The notes beneath the pieces were generated by a model that had not been told where the DNA came from, searched no databases, and saw only the letters and a program-made list of their open reading frames with translations. From Vibrio tapetis subsp. tapetis (GTDB lineage Bacteria; Pseudomonadota; Gammaproteobacteria; Enterobacterales; Vibrionaceae), in the NCBI RefSeq assembly GCF_900233005.1, contig NZ_LT960611.1:2294001-2358000 (forward strand): 64,000 nucleotides of DNA, in the 5' to 3' direction. Position 1 is the stretch's first letter, and every line of letters begins with the position of its first letter. This document shows, piece by piece, positions 1 to 7,848 of this stretch. The position numbers and the translations under genes were made by a program.

Positions 1-818
1 TCCGATTCAACCAGCTTGTTGAGTTCGTTTAGAATACGGCTGCTAGGCTCAATAAACACAAATGCAGAACGAGCATTGTGCGATTTCGCAATCGTTTCAT
101 CCGGTTGGTCCACCACTGAAACTAAAATACCACCTTCTTTAAGTAACGACCAAGATTGCTTCTGTACGTCGCCACCCATGGTATCCACAACAATATCAAC
201 GGCCTCTATCTGCTCACTCAAAGGAGCCTTCGCATAATCCACCGCTTGATCAGCACCAAATTCAACCAACAAATCTTGGTTGGCTGCTGACGCTGTTGCA
301 ACAACGATTGCGCCTTTTGCTTTTGCAATTTGGATAGCCAAGTGCCCTACGCCACCCGCCCCTGCGTGAACTAATACTCGTTGACCGGCCTGAACATCAG
401 CCACATCAACCAAGCACTGCCACGCCGTAATGCCTGCTAACGGTAATGCTGCCGCTTGTGCGAAATCGAGCTTGGTTGATTTCAACACAGCTTCGTCCGC
501 TTTGACTGCAATATAATCCGCATAGCTGCCATTACGATTGATAGCAGGACGACTGAATATTTCATCACCGACGTTAAACTCAGTAACGTTGGCACCGACT
601 TCTGCCACCACGCCTGAAACATCCCAGCCCAAAGTGAATGGCATTTCGTAAGGAATAAACGCCTGTAGATACCCTTCGCGGATTTTCCAATCAACCGGGT
701 TAATAGCCGCTGATTTTACCAGTACTAGAATGTCATCAGCATTGATCGCTGGCTTTTCCACTTGTTGCAACTGTAGCTTTTCAACGCCACCGTATTGCTG
801 AATTTGAATTGCGCGCAT
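1..818 (-). CDS. MDR-family NADP-dependent quinone oxidoreductase (3' end outside window)
   Basis: The reading frame is open from the ATG at 818 to the window edge (about 272 codons), so the C-terminus is missing. The translation starts MRAIQIQQYGG and shows a GroES-like N-terminal half followed by a Rossmann nucleotide-binding motif (HAGAGGVGHLAIQIAKAKG, about residues 148-166). This is typical of zinc-independent medium-chain dehydrogenase/reductases that reduce quinones or enones with NADPH. GGAG lies 7 bases before the start. It is 58 bp downstream of ohr on the same strand, so it may be read from the ohr promoter and take part in oxidative or electrophile stress; that link is inference. 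The exact substrate cannot be told. Confidence 0.85.
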   Translation of the reverse strand, partial: MRAIQIQQYGGVEKLQLQQVEKPAINADDILVLVKSAAINPVDWKIREGYLQAFIPYEMPFTLGWDVSGVVAEVGANVTEFNVGDEIFSRPAINRNGSYADYIAVKADEAVLKSTKLDFAQAAALPLAGITAWQCLVDVADVQAGQRVLVHAGAGGVGHLAIQIAKAKGAIVVATASAANQDLLVEFGADQAVDYAKAPLSEQIEAVDIVVDTMGGDVQKQSWSLLKEGGILVSVVDQPDETIAKSHNARSAFVFIEPSSRILNELNKLVES

Positions 819-876
819 AGGTTTCTCCAAAGATTTATTATTTATATCGTCGTATGACTAGGCTTGAGTTTTTGCC

Positions 877-1299
877 TTAAAGATCAACGCCATTTACGCT
901 GAGTTTTACATCAATGTTGCCGCGAACTGCATTTGAGTACGGGCACACTTGGTGAGCAGTACGCACAAGCTGTACCGCTTGGTCTTGCTCTATATCCAAT
1001 TCAACAGACAAGCTGACTGATAAAGCAAAGCCGCCCGTTTCATTTGGACCAATACCAACGGTTGATGTTGTTGGCGCAGACTTGATTGCAACCTTAGTTT
1101 CACGAGCTACGTGCAAAATCGCATTAGAAAAACACGCCGCATAACCCGCAGCAAACAATTGTTCTGGGTTAGTCGCTTCACCCGAACCCCCCATTTCCTT
1201 TGGATAACTAAGATCAACTGACAACTTATTATCATCAGTAGAAACTTGACCATTACGACCCGCGAGCGCTTTTGCTGATGTAGTGTAGAGTGCTTTCAT
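877..1299 (-). CDS. ohr: Organic hydroperoxide resistance protein Ohr
   Basis: This 140-residue OsmC/Ohr-family thiol peroxidase reduces organic hydroperoxides in the cytoplasm. The two redox cysteines are visible: Cys56 in AGYAACFSNA and Cys119 in HQVCPYSNA, the classic Ohr spacing. The frame extends upstream to 1377, but the ATG at 1299 begins the family's usual MKALYTT and has AAGGAA in front, so I chose it. It is divergent from ohrR, and a perfect palindrome lies in the shared 150-bp gap, so repression by OhrR and release by peroxides is likely. An MDR oxidoreductase follows on the same strand. Confidence 0.95.
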   Translation of the reverse strand: MKALYTTSAKALAGRNGQVSTDDNKLSVDLSYPKEMGGSGEATNPEQLFAAGYAACFSNAILHVARETKVAIKSAPTTSTVGIGPNETGGFALSVSLSVELDIEQDQAVQLVRTAHQVCPYSNAVRGNIDVKLSVNGVDL

Positions 1300-1412
1300 G
1301 ATTCGTTCCTTTTGGTATTCGATTGTTATTCGATAATCGGTTGCTAGCCATTTAATTGCGCGCAATCTTATTTTCAATAATAGTAATTGAATCTAATCGA
1401 GCGTGCAAGTAT

Positions 1413-1424
1413 ATTGTGCACAAT
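1413..1424. promoter_or_regulatory. Candidate OhrR operator (12-bp perfect palindrome)
   Basis: The sequence ATTGTGCACAAT is a perfect inverted repeat located 25 bp before the ohrR start and 113 bp before ohr. MarR/OhrR proteins bind AT-rich palindromes of this kind in ohr-ohrR intergenic regions. The assignment rests on position and symmetry only. Confidence 0.5.
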
Positions 1425-1449
1425 TAGTTTGAATTAAGTGATACCGTCT

Positions 1450-1893
1450 ATGAAAGATTCTTCAAAAGATGCTCATCTACTATTAGATAACCAAGTGTGT
1501 TTTTCGCTCTATAGCGCATCAAACGCCATGAGCCGAGCCTATCAACCGATATTGAAAGCTCTCGATTTAACATACCTTCAGTACATTGTGATGATGATAT
1601 TGTGGGAAGAGAAATCGATGAACGTTAAGGAACTAGGGCAAAAAACCCGATTAGACTCAGGAACATTAACCCCATTACTTAAACGTTTAGAAGTGAAAGG
1701 TTTCGTAACTCGAACTCGTAGCCAAGAAGATGAGCGTATTCGAATCATTGCCCTGACTGAGCAAGGCTTACTCCTGCGTGAACAAGCGCAAGACATCCCG
1801 TCGAATATGTTGTGCATGTCAAAAATGGATATTGAACAGCTTAAGCAACTTAAACAAGATTGCGATCAGTTACTGAATAACCTGACAAACTAA
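1450..1893 (+). CDS. ohrR: MarR-family peroxide-sensing repressor OhrR
   Basis: The product is a 147-residue winged-helix repressor. The N-terminus contains DNQVCFSLYSAS, with Cys17 at the place of the reactive cysteine that senses organic hydroperoxides in OhrR proteins. The central wHTH (about residues 57-100: MNVKELGQKTRLDSGTLTPL, then the wing with DERIRI) matches the family. The frame can also start at a GTG at 1438. I prefer ATG 1450 because it keeps the usual N-terminal length, though neither start has a strong ribosome site. Divergent pairing with ohr supports the identity. A strong terminator follows. Confidence 0.9.
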   Translation: MKDSSKDAHLLLDNQVCFSLYSASNAMSRAYQPILKALDLTYLQYIVMMILWEEKSMNVKELGQKTRLDSGTLTPLLKRLEVKGFVTRTRSQEDERIRIIALTEQGLLLREQAQDIPSNMLCMSKMDIEQLKQLKQDCDQLLNNLTN

Positions 1894-1904
1894 CGAATTT
1901 AAGT

Positions 1905-1937
1905 AAAAAAAAGAACGCATATCGCGTTCTTTTTTTA
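1905..1937 (+). terminator. Intrinsic terminator of ohrR
   Basis: AAAGAACGC and GCGTTCTTT form a perfect 9-bp stem with an ATATC loop, followed by a run of T, 12 bp after the ohrR stop. Confidence 0.85.
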
Positions 1938-1987
1938 TAATTTTGAAAAACTCATTTTAACGTTAATAAATTCGAAATAGGCGTTTT

Positions 1988-2248
1988 CTACTTGAGAGGG
2001 TCATTATCTGGTAACGCTTTGTGAATCCACATCGCTAAGCGTTTTTTAACGCTAGGTCCATCGAGTTTATCCTCAGGAAGTGGCGCGATTTGATTCACTC
2101 CAACTAAAAATAAATACACCGCTTCTGTCTTTAACGGTGGCGGGGACATAGGCAAATCAAACCCTTGTAGTTTCGCCATTTTACAACCGACTTCTAGAGC
2201 CTTCTTCACTAACTTATCTTCGTTGCGCAGCTTAGTCGTTTTCGACAT
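1988..2248 (-). CDS. Small conserved protein, DUF5062-like
   Basis: This 86-residue soluble, lysine-rich protein begins MSKTTKLRNEDKLVKKALEVG. The pattern (KNE.LVKKALEVG.K.AKL.GFD near the N-terminus, YLFLVGVNQI in the middle, W.HK.LP at the end) resembles the small gamma-proteobacterial family I know as DUF5062. Function is unknown. It has no signal peptide or membrane segment. It lies alone between the ohrR terminator and a terminator for yfcL. The family name is from memory and not verified. Confidence 0.65.
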   Translation of the reverse strand: MSKTTKLRNEDKLVKKALEVGCKMAKLQGFDLPMSPPPLKTEAVYLFLVGVNQIAPLPEDKLDGPSVKKRLAMWIHKALPDNDPLK

Positions 2249-2378
2249 ATCATCGCCTTCCTTTATATCGATTGAATCATCAGTATATCAAACAGGGAAT
2301 CCGATATGGCTATGTTACTCTCAAAATTTACGCTTATTCTTATCTCGACTTCCCAGACGTGTACTGACTCACACTGCG

Positions 2379-2404
2379 AAAAAAAAAGAGCGCATCAGCG
2401 CCCT
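2379..2404 (-). terminator. Intrinsic terminator of epmC-yfcL
   Basis: On the minus strand GGGCGC-TGAT-GCGCTC forms a GC-rich stem followed by nine T. It lies 26 bp beyond the yfcL stop. Confidence 0.75.
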
Positions 2405-2429
2405 TCTAAATTCTTTTGTTAACCACCCG

Positions 2430-2702
2430 CTAAGCTTGGGCTGACTGCATTAACTGCTGCCAAATATCCATGACAATAACACTATCAGCCGGAGTTAACT
2501 CAGACTTTGCCTGCTCAATGCTATCTTCAACGCGAGCTTGAAGTTGGGCAATCTCAGTCTCACCTTCGGTTTCACATGCAGCGGCTGCTAATGAAATATG
2601 GCCACGTAAGTAACCACCAGCAAACAGTTCGTCGTCCGATGCCGTTGCGACTGTTGCATCAATTAAAGTCAGTAATTTTTCTTCAAACTCAATAATCATC
2701 AT
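2430..2702 (-). CDS. yfcL: YfcL family protein
   Basis: This 90-residue acidic, helical protein (MIIEFEEKLLTLIDATVATASDDELFAGGYLRGH...) matches the YfcL family of gamma-proteobacteria, whose function is not established. Two adjacent ATGs (2702 and 2699) could start it and no clear ribosome site separates them. It lies 19 bp downstream of epmC on the same strand, the same order as in enterobacteria (yfcM-yfcL), so it is probably cotranscribed with epmC. Confidence 0.8.
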   Translation of the reverse strand: MMIIEFEEKLLTLIDATVATASDDELFAGGYLRGHISLAAAACETEGETEIAQLQARVEDSIEQAKSELTPADSVIVMDIWQQLMQSAQA

Positions 2703-2721
2703 GGTCTCTAATTTATTTACT

Positions 2722-3252
2722 TTATTTCACTTTAAACTGCGTCACATCCAAAGGAGCGACATGGTAAAACGATCTTAGCGCTTCAGACAGCTGTTTCACA
2801 CGAGTCGGCATGCCTTGCGATAAGATCTGCTCGACTTCATTGTGAACTTTCTGCATGAAAGCGATTCTATCTGGCTCAAAATCGCCGTGTAGATTGTCAC
2901 AGCTAACGTTAAATGGAAAGCCCGCACTGACAGACAATATCCACTCATAGGCTTGTGGCCGAATTTCCACTTTCTCAAATTCGGATTGTATCTGCTCAGT
3001 ACGCCCATCAGGCTCATACCAATAACCGAAGTCTTCCAGCAGACGTCGCTTCGGACCAGCAACACACCAATGAGCAATTTCATGCAGTGCTGACGCGTAA
3101 AAACCACGAGCAAAAATAATGCGATGATTCGGGTTTTCGTCATCCGCTGGTAAATAGATGGGTTCATCACCACCGAGCTCTAGCTTGGTATTGTATTCGT
3201 TTAAAAAGGAGTGATTAAACACCTCAATTAAGTCTTGATATTGGAAATTCAT
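2722..3252 (-). CDS. epmC: Elongation factor P hydroxylase EpmC (YfcM)
   Basis: EpmC hydroxylates the beta-lysylated lysine of translation factor EF-P, the last step of EpmA/EpmB/EpmC modification. The 176-residue product carries the family metal-site region ALHEIAHWC (about residues 56-64), then DFGYWYEPDGR and FNVSCDNLHGDFEPDR, all close to the E. coli protein. The frame can be extended to a TTG at 3264, but ATG at 3252 gives the usual MNFQYQDLIEVFN start. It is followed by yfcL and is divergent from the TRIC-type gene. Confidence 0.92.
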   Translation of the reverse strand: MNFQYQDLIEVFNHSFLNEYNTKLELGGDEPIYLPADDENPNHRIIFARGFYASALHEIAHWCVAGPKRRLLEDFGYWYEPDGRTEQIQSEFEKVEIRPQAYEWILSVSAGFPFNVSCDNLHGDFEPDRIAFMQKVHNEVEQILSQGMPTRVKQLSEALRSFYHVAPLDVTQFKVK

Positions 3253-3433
3253 TTTGGGTAACAATCAATAATCTTAGGGTGTATTTTCCTTGCTTTCACG
3301 CATTTGTAAAGTCATGGAATTTCTCGCCATAATAGCATTAGATTTTCTAATGCAAAGTTACTGTGATTTTGCTCGCATTATTATCTTAACCCCACTAGAA
3401 TTGCGTTTTTCTAGCAGCTTGGTGTATTAAGAA

Positions 3434-4057
3434 ATGTTGTTAAGTGTTCTCTACGTCATAGGAATCACAGCGGAAGCGATGACTGGAGCGCTCAGTGCTG
3501 GGCGTAAAAACATGGATTGGTTCGGAGTAATGTTTGTCGCAAGTGCAACGGCAATCGGTGGTGGTACTGTGCGTGATATTTTACTTGGTCACTACCCGCT
3601 TACATGGGTTAAGCATCCCGAGTTTTTAGTCATTACTTGTGTGGCTGGTGTGCTCACCACCGGTGTCGCTAAATGGGTAATCAAATTCAAAGGATTATTC
3701 ATTCGATTAGATGCATTAGGCTTGATTGTGTTTAGTATCATTGGCACTCAAGTTGCCATTAATATGGAACTGCACCCTGTAATATGCGTAGTATCAGCCA
3801 TTGTTACTGGGGTATTCGGAGGCCTGCTGCGTGATCTAATTTGCCGTCAATCACCATTGGTGTTACACCACGAACTTTATGCATCCGTCGCCATGATCGC
3901 ATCGATCATGTACCTCACACTATTGCATTTTGAAGTCGATGACGTGACCAGTACCCTTGTGACCCTTGTCGTGGGTTATCTGCTTCGTATGGCTGCTGTT
4001 AGATTCAAATGGCGATTACCTTCATTCCAATTGGAAGGCGAAGGTTCGTTGCATTGA
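3434..4057 (+). CDS. UPF0126 / TRIC-type inner membrane protein (YicG-like)
   Basis: This 207-residue polytopic membrane protein has about six or seven hydrophobic segments and two repeated halves. Each half has a glycine-rich turn and an RD pair: AIGGGTVRDILLG (about residues 40-52) and GVFGGLLRDLICR (about 126-138). That duplicated G-G...RD pattern is the hallmark of the UPF0126 (YicG/YadS) family, structurally related to TRIC cation channels. A cation-channel role is inferred from the family. It is divergent from epmC and monocistronic, ending in a repeat array and a terminator. Confidence 0.85.
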   Translation: MLLSVLYVIGITAEAMTGALSAGRKNMDWFGVMFVASATAIGGGTVRDILLGHYPLTWVKHPEFLVITCVAGVLTTGVAKWVIKFKGLFIRLDALGLIVFSIIGTQVAINMELHPVICVVSAIVTGVFGGLLRDLICRQSPLVLHHELYASVAMIASIMYLTLLHFEVDDVTSTLVTLVVGYLLRMAAVRFKWRLPSFQLEGEGSLH

Positions 4058-4063
4058 GAGTTG

Positions 4064-4105
4064 AAGTTCTAAAAGCTAAGTACTAGAAGCTAAGTTCTAA
4101 AAGCT
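4064..4105 (+). repeat. Three tandem 14-bp units (AAGTTCTAAAAGCT type)
   Basis: Three head-to-tail 14-mers follow the membrane-protein stop codon: AAGTTCTAAAAGCT (4064-4077), AAGTACTAGAAGCT (4078-4091) and AAGTTCTAAAAGCT (4092-4105), then a decayed remnant. The same unit recurs 3 kb away at 7007-7112. Confidence 0.85.
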
Positions 4106-4141
4106 AGAGTTAAGAGCGACATGTAAAAGGTTAAATGAATA

Positions 4142-4180
4142 AAAAATCCCCAACGGCTTAGGCGGTTGGGGATTTTTATT
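4142..4180. terminator. Bidirectional terminator between the TRIC-type gene and aroC
   Basis: AATCCCCAAC and GTTGGGGATT form the stem, with T runs on both strands. It lies between the convergent membrane-protein gene and aroC and can serve both. Confidence 0.85.
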
Positions 4181-4205
4181 TTAAAGCTATAAAACAGGCG
4201 GCGTA

Positions 4206-5291
4206 CTAGATCTTAGGGGTTTCGGTTGTTACGCCGAAGTTTTGGCCACGATGACGCAGTAAGTGATCGAGCAGTACAATCGCGAGCATGGCTTCGGCGA
4301 TAGGCACGGCACGAATGCCTACGCATGGGTCGTGACGTCCCTTAGTGATCAATTGCGTTGATTCACCAGAGCGAGTAATGGTTTCGCCCGGAACCGTAAT
4401 GCTTGATGTTGGCTTAAGCGCAATACTGGCAACAATGTCTTGCCCAGTTGAAATGCCACCTAGAATGCCACCAGCGTGGTTACTGCTAAAGCCTTCAGGC
4501 GTTAATGGATCACGATGCTCACTGCCTTTTTGGTTTACAACATCAAAACCATCGCCGACTTCTACGCCTTTTACTGCATTGATACTCATCAGAGCATGAG
4601 CAATATCCGCATCAAGGCGATCAAAGATTGGCTCTCCAAGACCGACAGGCACATTAGTTGCTACAACACACAGTTTTGCCCCAATAGAGTCGCCTTCTTT
4701 TTTAAGGCCACGGATAAGCTCATCCAATGCATCGACTTTATCGACGTCTGGGCAGAAAAATGCGTTGTTCTCAATTTCATCCCAATCGACTTTATCAATA
4801 CAGACATCGCCCATTTGAGATAAGTAAGCGCGCACTTCCACACCAAACTCTTGTTTCAAGTACTTCTTAGCAATCGCACCTGCGGCAACACGCATCGCCG
4901 TTTCACGAGCAGATGAACGGCCACCACCTCGGTAGTCACGTACACCGTATTTTTGATGGTAGGTATAATCAGCATGTCCTGGACGGAACTTGTCTTTAAT
5001 CTCAGAGTAATCTTTAGAACGCTGATCGGTATTTTCAATCAACAAACCAATTGAGGTTCCTGTCGTTTGGCCTTCAAATACGCCCGCTAAGATTTTCACT
5101 TCATCGGCTTCGCGACGCTGCGTGGTGTATTTTGATGTTCCTGGTCGACGGCGATCTAAATCTATTTGCAGATCGGCCTCGGTAAGAGCTAGCCCTGGTG
5201 GGCAACCATCAACAACGCAACCCAGTGCGATACCGTGGCTTTCACCGAATGTCGTTACACGAAAATGTTGTCCAATGCTGTTTCCTGCCAT
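4206..5291 (-). CDS. aroC: Chorismate synthase
   Basis: AroC makes chorismate from 5-enolpyruvylshikimate-3-phosphate using reduced FMN, the last step of the shikimate pathway. The 361-residue product has the expected motifs: FGESHG near the start, [14 protein letters not shown] (about 45-58), [21 protein letters not shown], and a C-terminal [17 protein letters not shown]. Start ATG 5291 ([10 protein letters not shown]) has GGAAG in front; the longer frame to 5312 is not needed. It lies downstream of prmB, but a terminator after prmB suggests it also has its own promoter. Confidence 0.97.
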   Translation of the reverse strand: MAGNSIGQHFRVTTFGESHGIALGCVVDGCPPGLALTEADLQIDLDRRRPGTSKYTTQRREADEVKILAGVFEGQTTGTSIGLLIENTDQRSKDYSEIKDKFRPGHADYTYHQKYGVRDYRGGGRSSARETAMRVAAGAIAKKYLKQEFGVEVRAYLSQMGDVCIDKVDWDEIENNAFFCPDVDKVDALDELIRGLKKEGDSIGAKLCVVATNVPVGLGEPIFDRLDADIAHALMSINAVKGVEVGDGFDVVNQKGSEHRDPLTPEGFSSNHAGGILGGISTGQDIVASIALKPTSSITVPGETITRSGESTQLITKGRHDPCVGIRAVPIAEAMLAIVLLDHLLRHRGQNFGVTTETPKI

Positions 5292-5407
5292 TACTTCCTC
5301 TGTGCGTATCAAGAATGAGGATAGCCGTGCTCACTCAATCTCGATTACGTTTAATTCAATTTTTCGTGCTTTCATAGTGTCGTTATACGGTTTGCTTGTA
5401 AAGCCCC

Positions 5408-5443
5408 TAAAAACAAAAAACGCCAGCAAATTAGGCTGGCGTT
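5408..5443 (-). terminator. Intrinsic terminator after prmB
   Basis: On the minus strand AACGCCAGC-ctaatt-GCTGGCGTT is followed by T-rich sequence. It separates prmB from aroC. Confidence 0.8.
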
Positions 5444-5481
5444 TAGTATTTCTGCTGTTGGGCTTCGTTGATAACCGCTAC

Positions 5482-6414
5482 TTAGTCGATATACAGCGCA
5501 AACTCAGCGGCATGCTCAACAAGTTGTGCTCGTGTGAGCATAAACACACCGTGGCCACCGTTAGAGAATTCAATCCAAGTAAACGGAATATCTGGGTATT
5601 GATCCATCATGTGTACCATGGAGTTACCCACTTCACAGATCAAGATACCGTCATCGGTTAAATAGTTTGGTGCATTCGCTAAAATACGACGAACTAACTT
5701 AAGACCATCGGTACCCGCAGCAAGGCCCAGTGCAGGCTCATGAGTGAATTCTTCAGGCAAGCTATTCATATCTTCTTCGTCTACATAAGGCGGGTTTGAT
5801 ACGATCAGGTTGTATTTATCTTTTGGTAAATCGCGGAACAAATCAGAACGGATAGGGAAAACTTGTTGTTCCATGCCGTGGTCTTGAATGTTTTGCTCGG
5901 CAACTTCTAACGCATCAGTAGAAATATCGATAGCATCGACTTCCGCTTCTGGGAATGCGTGAGCACAAGCAATCGCAATACACGCACTGCCCGTGCACAA
6001 ATCCATAATGCGAGTTGGCTCTTCCACTAACCAAGGTTGAAATTGAGCTTCGATTAGTTCACCGATAGGTGAACGAGGCACAAGTACACGCTCATCTACG
6101 AAGAATTCTAAGCCACAGAACCACGCTTTATTAGTTAAGTAAGCCGTTGGTGTGCGTTCGTTTATACGGCGAACAACACGCTCTACAATACGTAAACGCT
6201 CACTGCTGGTTAGGCGAGAATTTAGAACATGCGGTAGCACATCAATAGGAAGATACAAGGTCGGCAAGATTAGTTGAACCGCCTCATCCCACGCATTATC
6301 AGTACCGTGGCCATAAAAAAGTCCGGCCGCGTTAAAGCGACTTACAGTCCAACGAATCATATCTTGAAGCGAATGTAGCTCAGAAACCGCTTCTTCTACA
6401 AAAATCTTATCCAA
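5482..6414 (-). CDS. prmB: Ribosomal protein L3 N5-glutamine methyltransferase PrmB
   Basis: PrmB methylates a glutamine of ribosomal protein L3 with S-adenosylmethionine. The 310-residue product has an N-terminal helical domain and a class I methyltransferase fold. It shows the SAM loop [14 protein letters not shown] and the catalytic NPPY motif in [14 protein letters not shown], typical of HemK-type glutamine methyltransferases; overall length favours PrmB over PrmC. The start is a TTG at 6414, supported by GGAGG five bases upstream. It is divergent from smrB and upstream of aroC, the conserved enterobacterial order. Confidence 0.93.
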   Translation of the reverse strand: MDKIFVEEAVSELHSLQDMIRWTVSRFNAAGLFYGHGTDNAWDEAVQLILPTLYLPIDVLPHVLNSRLTSSERLRIVERVVRRINERTPTAYLTNKAWFCGLEFFVDERVLVPRSPIGELIEAQFQPWLVEEPTRIMDLCTGSACIAIACAHAFPEAEVDAIDISTDALEVAEQNIQDHGMEQQVFPIRSDLFRDLPKDKYNLIVSNPPYVDEEDMNSLPEEFTHEPALGLAAGTDGLKLVRRILANAPNYLTDDGILICEVGNSMVHMMDQYPDIPFTWIEFSNGGHGVFMLTRAQLVEHAAEFALYID

Positions 6415-6468
6415 ATTTGCCTCCGAATAGCGTTACAATGGTGCTATTCCTATTTGTTTTAGAACCCC

Positions 6469-6999
6469 ATGAGCAAGAAAGACACCGACATAGACGATGA
6501 CTTCGCCTTATTTAAAGGCGCCGTACAGGGCGTAAAAAAGTTGACACAGGATACCATAATCCAGCAACCAAACCGAAACCCGATACAAAAAGAAGTCCAA
6601 CGCACAAAAAAAGAAGCCTCAGACAACGAGTTTTTCTTCTCTGATGAGTTTGTCCCGCACCTTAGCGAAGACGGACCGACCCGCTACGCTCGCTCAGATG
6701 TGTCTAAATTTGAAGTAAAGCGACTGCGCCGCGGTGTTTACGTGCCTGATGTCTACCTAGATATGCATGGCATGACCCAACAGGAAGCAAAACGAGAATT
6801 AGGCGCGATGATCGCCCATTGTATTAAGGAGAGTGTCGATTGTGCTTGCGTCATGCATGGCATTGGCAAACACATCTTAAAACAAAAAGTACCACTCTGG
6901 CTGGCACAACACCCAGACGTCATGGCCTACCATCAAGCTCCGTTAGAGTTCGGTGGCAATGGCGCATTGTTAGTGTTGCTAAGTATTCCGGATAGGTAG
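6469..6999 (+). CDS. smrB: Ribosome rescue endonuclease SmrB
   Basis: SmrB cleaves mRNA at collided ribosomes and so starts rescue by trans-translation. The 176-residue product has a charged N-terminal extension and a C-terminal Smr domain. The domain is marked by YLDMHGMTQQEA (about residues 95-106), CVMHGIGKHILK (about 127-138) and GGNGALLVLL. Sequence and divergence from prmB match the gamma-proteobacterial smrB (yfcN) context. It ends directly in a repeat array without a conventional terminator. Confidence 0.92.
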   Translation: MSKKDTDIDDDFALFKGAVQGVKKLTQDTIIQQPNRNPIQKEVQRTKKEASDNEFFFSDEFVPHLSEDGPTRYARSDVSKFEVKRLRRGVYVPDVYLDMHGMTQQEAKRELGAMIAHCIKESVDCACVMHGIGKHILKQKVPLWLAQHPDVMAYHQAPLEFGGNGALLVLLSIPDR

Positions 7000-7006
7000 T
7001 GGAGCT

Positions 7007-7112
7007 AAGTTCTAAAAGCTAGGTGCGAAAAGCTAAGTAGAGCTAAGTACAAATAAAGAACGCACAATCGCGCTTCTAGTACTTAGCTTTTAGTACTTCG
7101 CTTTTAGCACTT
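7007..7112. repeat. Inverted array of 14-bp units between smrB and sixA
   Basis: On the plus strand lie AAGTTCTAAAAGCT (7007-7020), AGGTGCGAAAAGCT (7021-7034) and a truncated unit. On the minus strand lie three units: AAGTGCTAAAAGCG (7112-7099), AAGTACTAAAAGCT (7098-7085) and AAGTACTAGAAGCG (7084-7071). The two arms face each other across a 20-30-bp centre and could fold into a long hairpin in either transcript, so they may end both convergent genes. The unit is the same as at 4064-4105. Confidence 0.8.
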
Positions 7113-7119
7113 CCCCACC

Positions 7120-7590
7120 TTACGGATGAATATGCCATGCAAATTCACCCTTACCACTTTGGGCGTCAAAGTTCGCGCAGACTAGCCCTGAGGTTGGGAA
7201 CATTGGTGGTGGCATATCAGTGACGAACTCTGAGGTTAAATAGCCAACCAAAGGTAGGTGTGAAACCAACAAGATAGACTCTAGTGACTGAGTTTCCGCT
7301 AACGCGCATACATAATCGTATACGTCTTCTGAGTCTCCGTAGGGCGTAATATCGTCACACGTTTCTACTCGACCATCTTTGGCAGAAAATACTTGCGAGA
7401 TTGTTTTCCAAGTTTGCTGCGCTCGAATGTATGGGCTAACAAGCACTAAATCAAACGCTTGATGCCCTTGCTTTGCACAGGCTTTAGCCACGAGTAAAGA
7501 CTGATCTATACCCCGCTGAGTGAGCTCTCGCTCTGAGTCACTGTTTGCAAACATTTCTGCTTCGCCGTGACGCATAATAAATACTTTCAT
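7120..7590 (-). CDS. sixA: Phosphohistidine phosphatase SixA
   Basis: SixA is a small histidine-phosphatase-superfamily enzyme that removes phosphate from histidine residues, for example of phosphotransfer proteins. The 156-residue product begins MKVFIMRHGEAE with the catalytic RHG motif. It has the second conserved arginine in SPYIRAQQTW and the second histidine in LLVSHLPLVGYL. The longer frame to 7614 has no better ribosome site than ATG 7590. It is convergent with smrB and divergent from the protease gene. Confidence 0.92.
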   Translation of the reverse strand: MKVFIMRHGEAEMFANSDSERELTQRGIDQSLLVAKACAKQGHQAFDLVLVSPYIRAQQTWKTISQVFSAKDGRVETCDDITPYGDSEDVYDYVCALAETQSLESILLVSHLPLVGYLTSEFVTDMPPPMFPTSGLVCANFDAQSGKGEFAWHIHP

Positions 7591-7848
7591 ATTGTGTTCC
7601 CGTAATGAATCCAAGCCAATAATGATTCAACTAGTATCTGGCTCAGTACTGGTTACTACTGCTGACGGGAGAGTGTAAGTGCCCGACAATACGGCTTTCA
7701 AACCATACACTCACTTTTACTAAGTATATCCCATTCGGTGTACAAGACTCTGACTGTGTTAACAAACCATTAAAAAAAACAGCTTTCAGTTTGCAGCACG
7801 TCATAACCTAGTCATAATTAAAGCAATTGCATTTTCGGAGACCTTCTC

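Noticed and set aside
2796..3173. Minus-strand frame of 125 codons inside epmC
   Set aside because: It is an alternative frame of a well-supported gene, without family features.
5122..5661. Plus-strand frame of 179 codons over aroC and prmB ends
   Set aside because: It is antisense to two well-supported genes and reads through the prmB terminator hairpin.
4064..7112. 14-bp repeats considered as a CRISPR array
   Set aside because: The units are directly adjacent with no unique spacers, far too short, and no cas genes are nearby.
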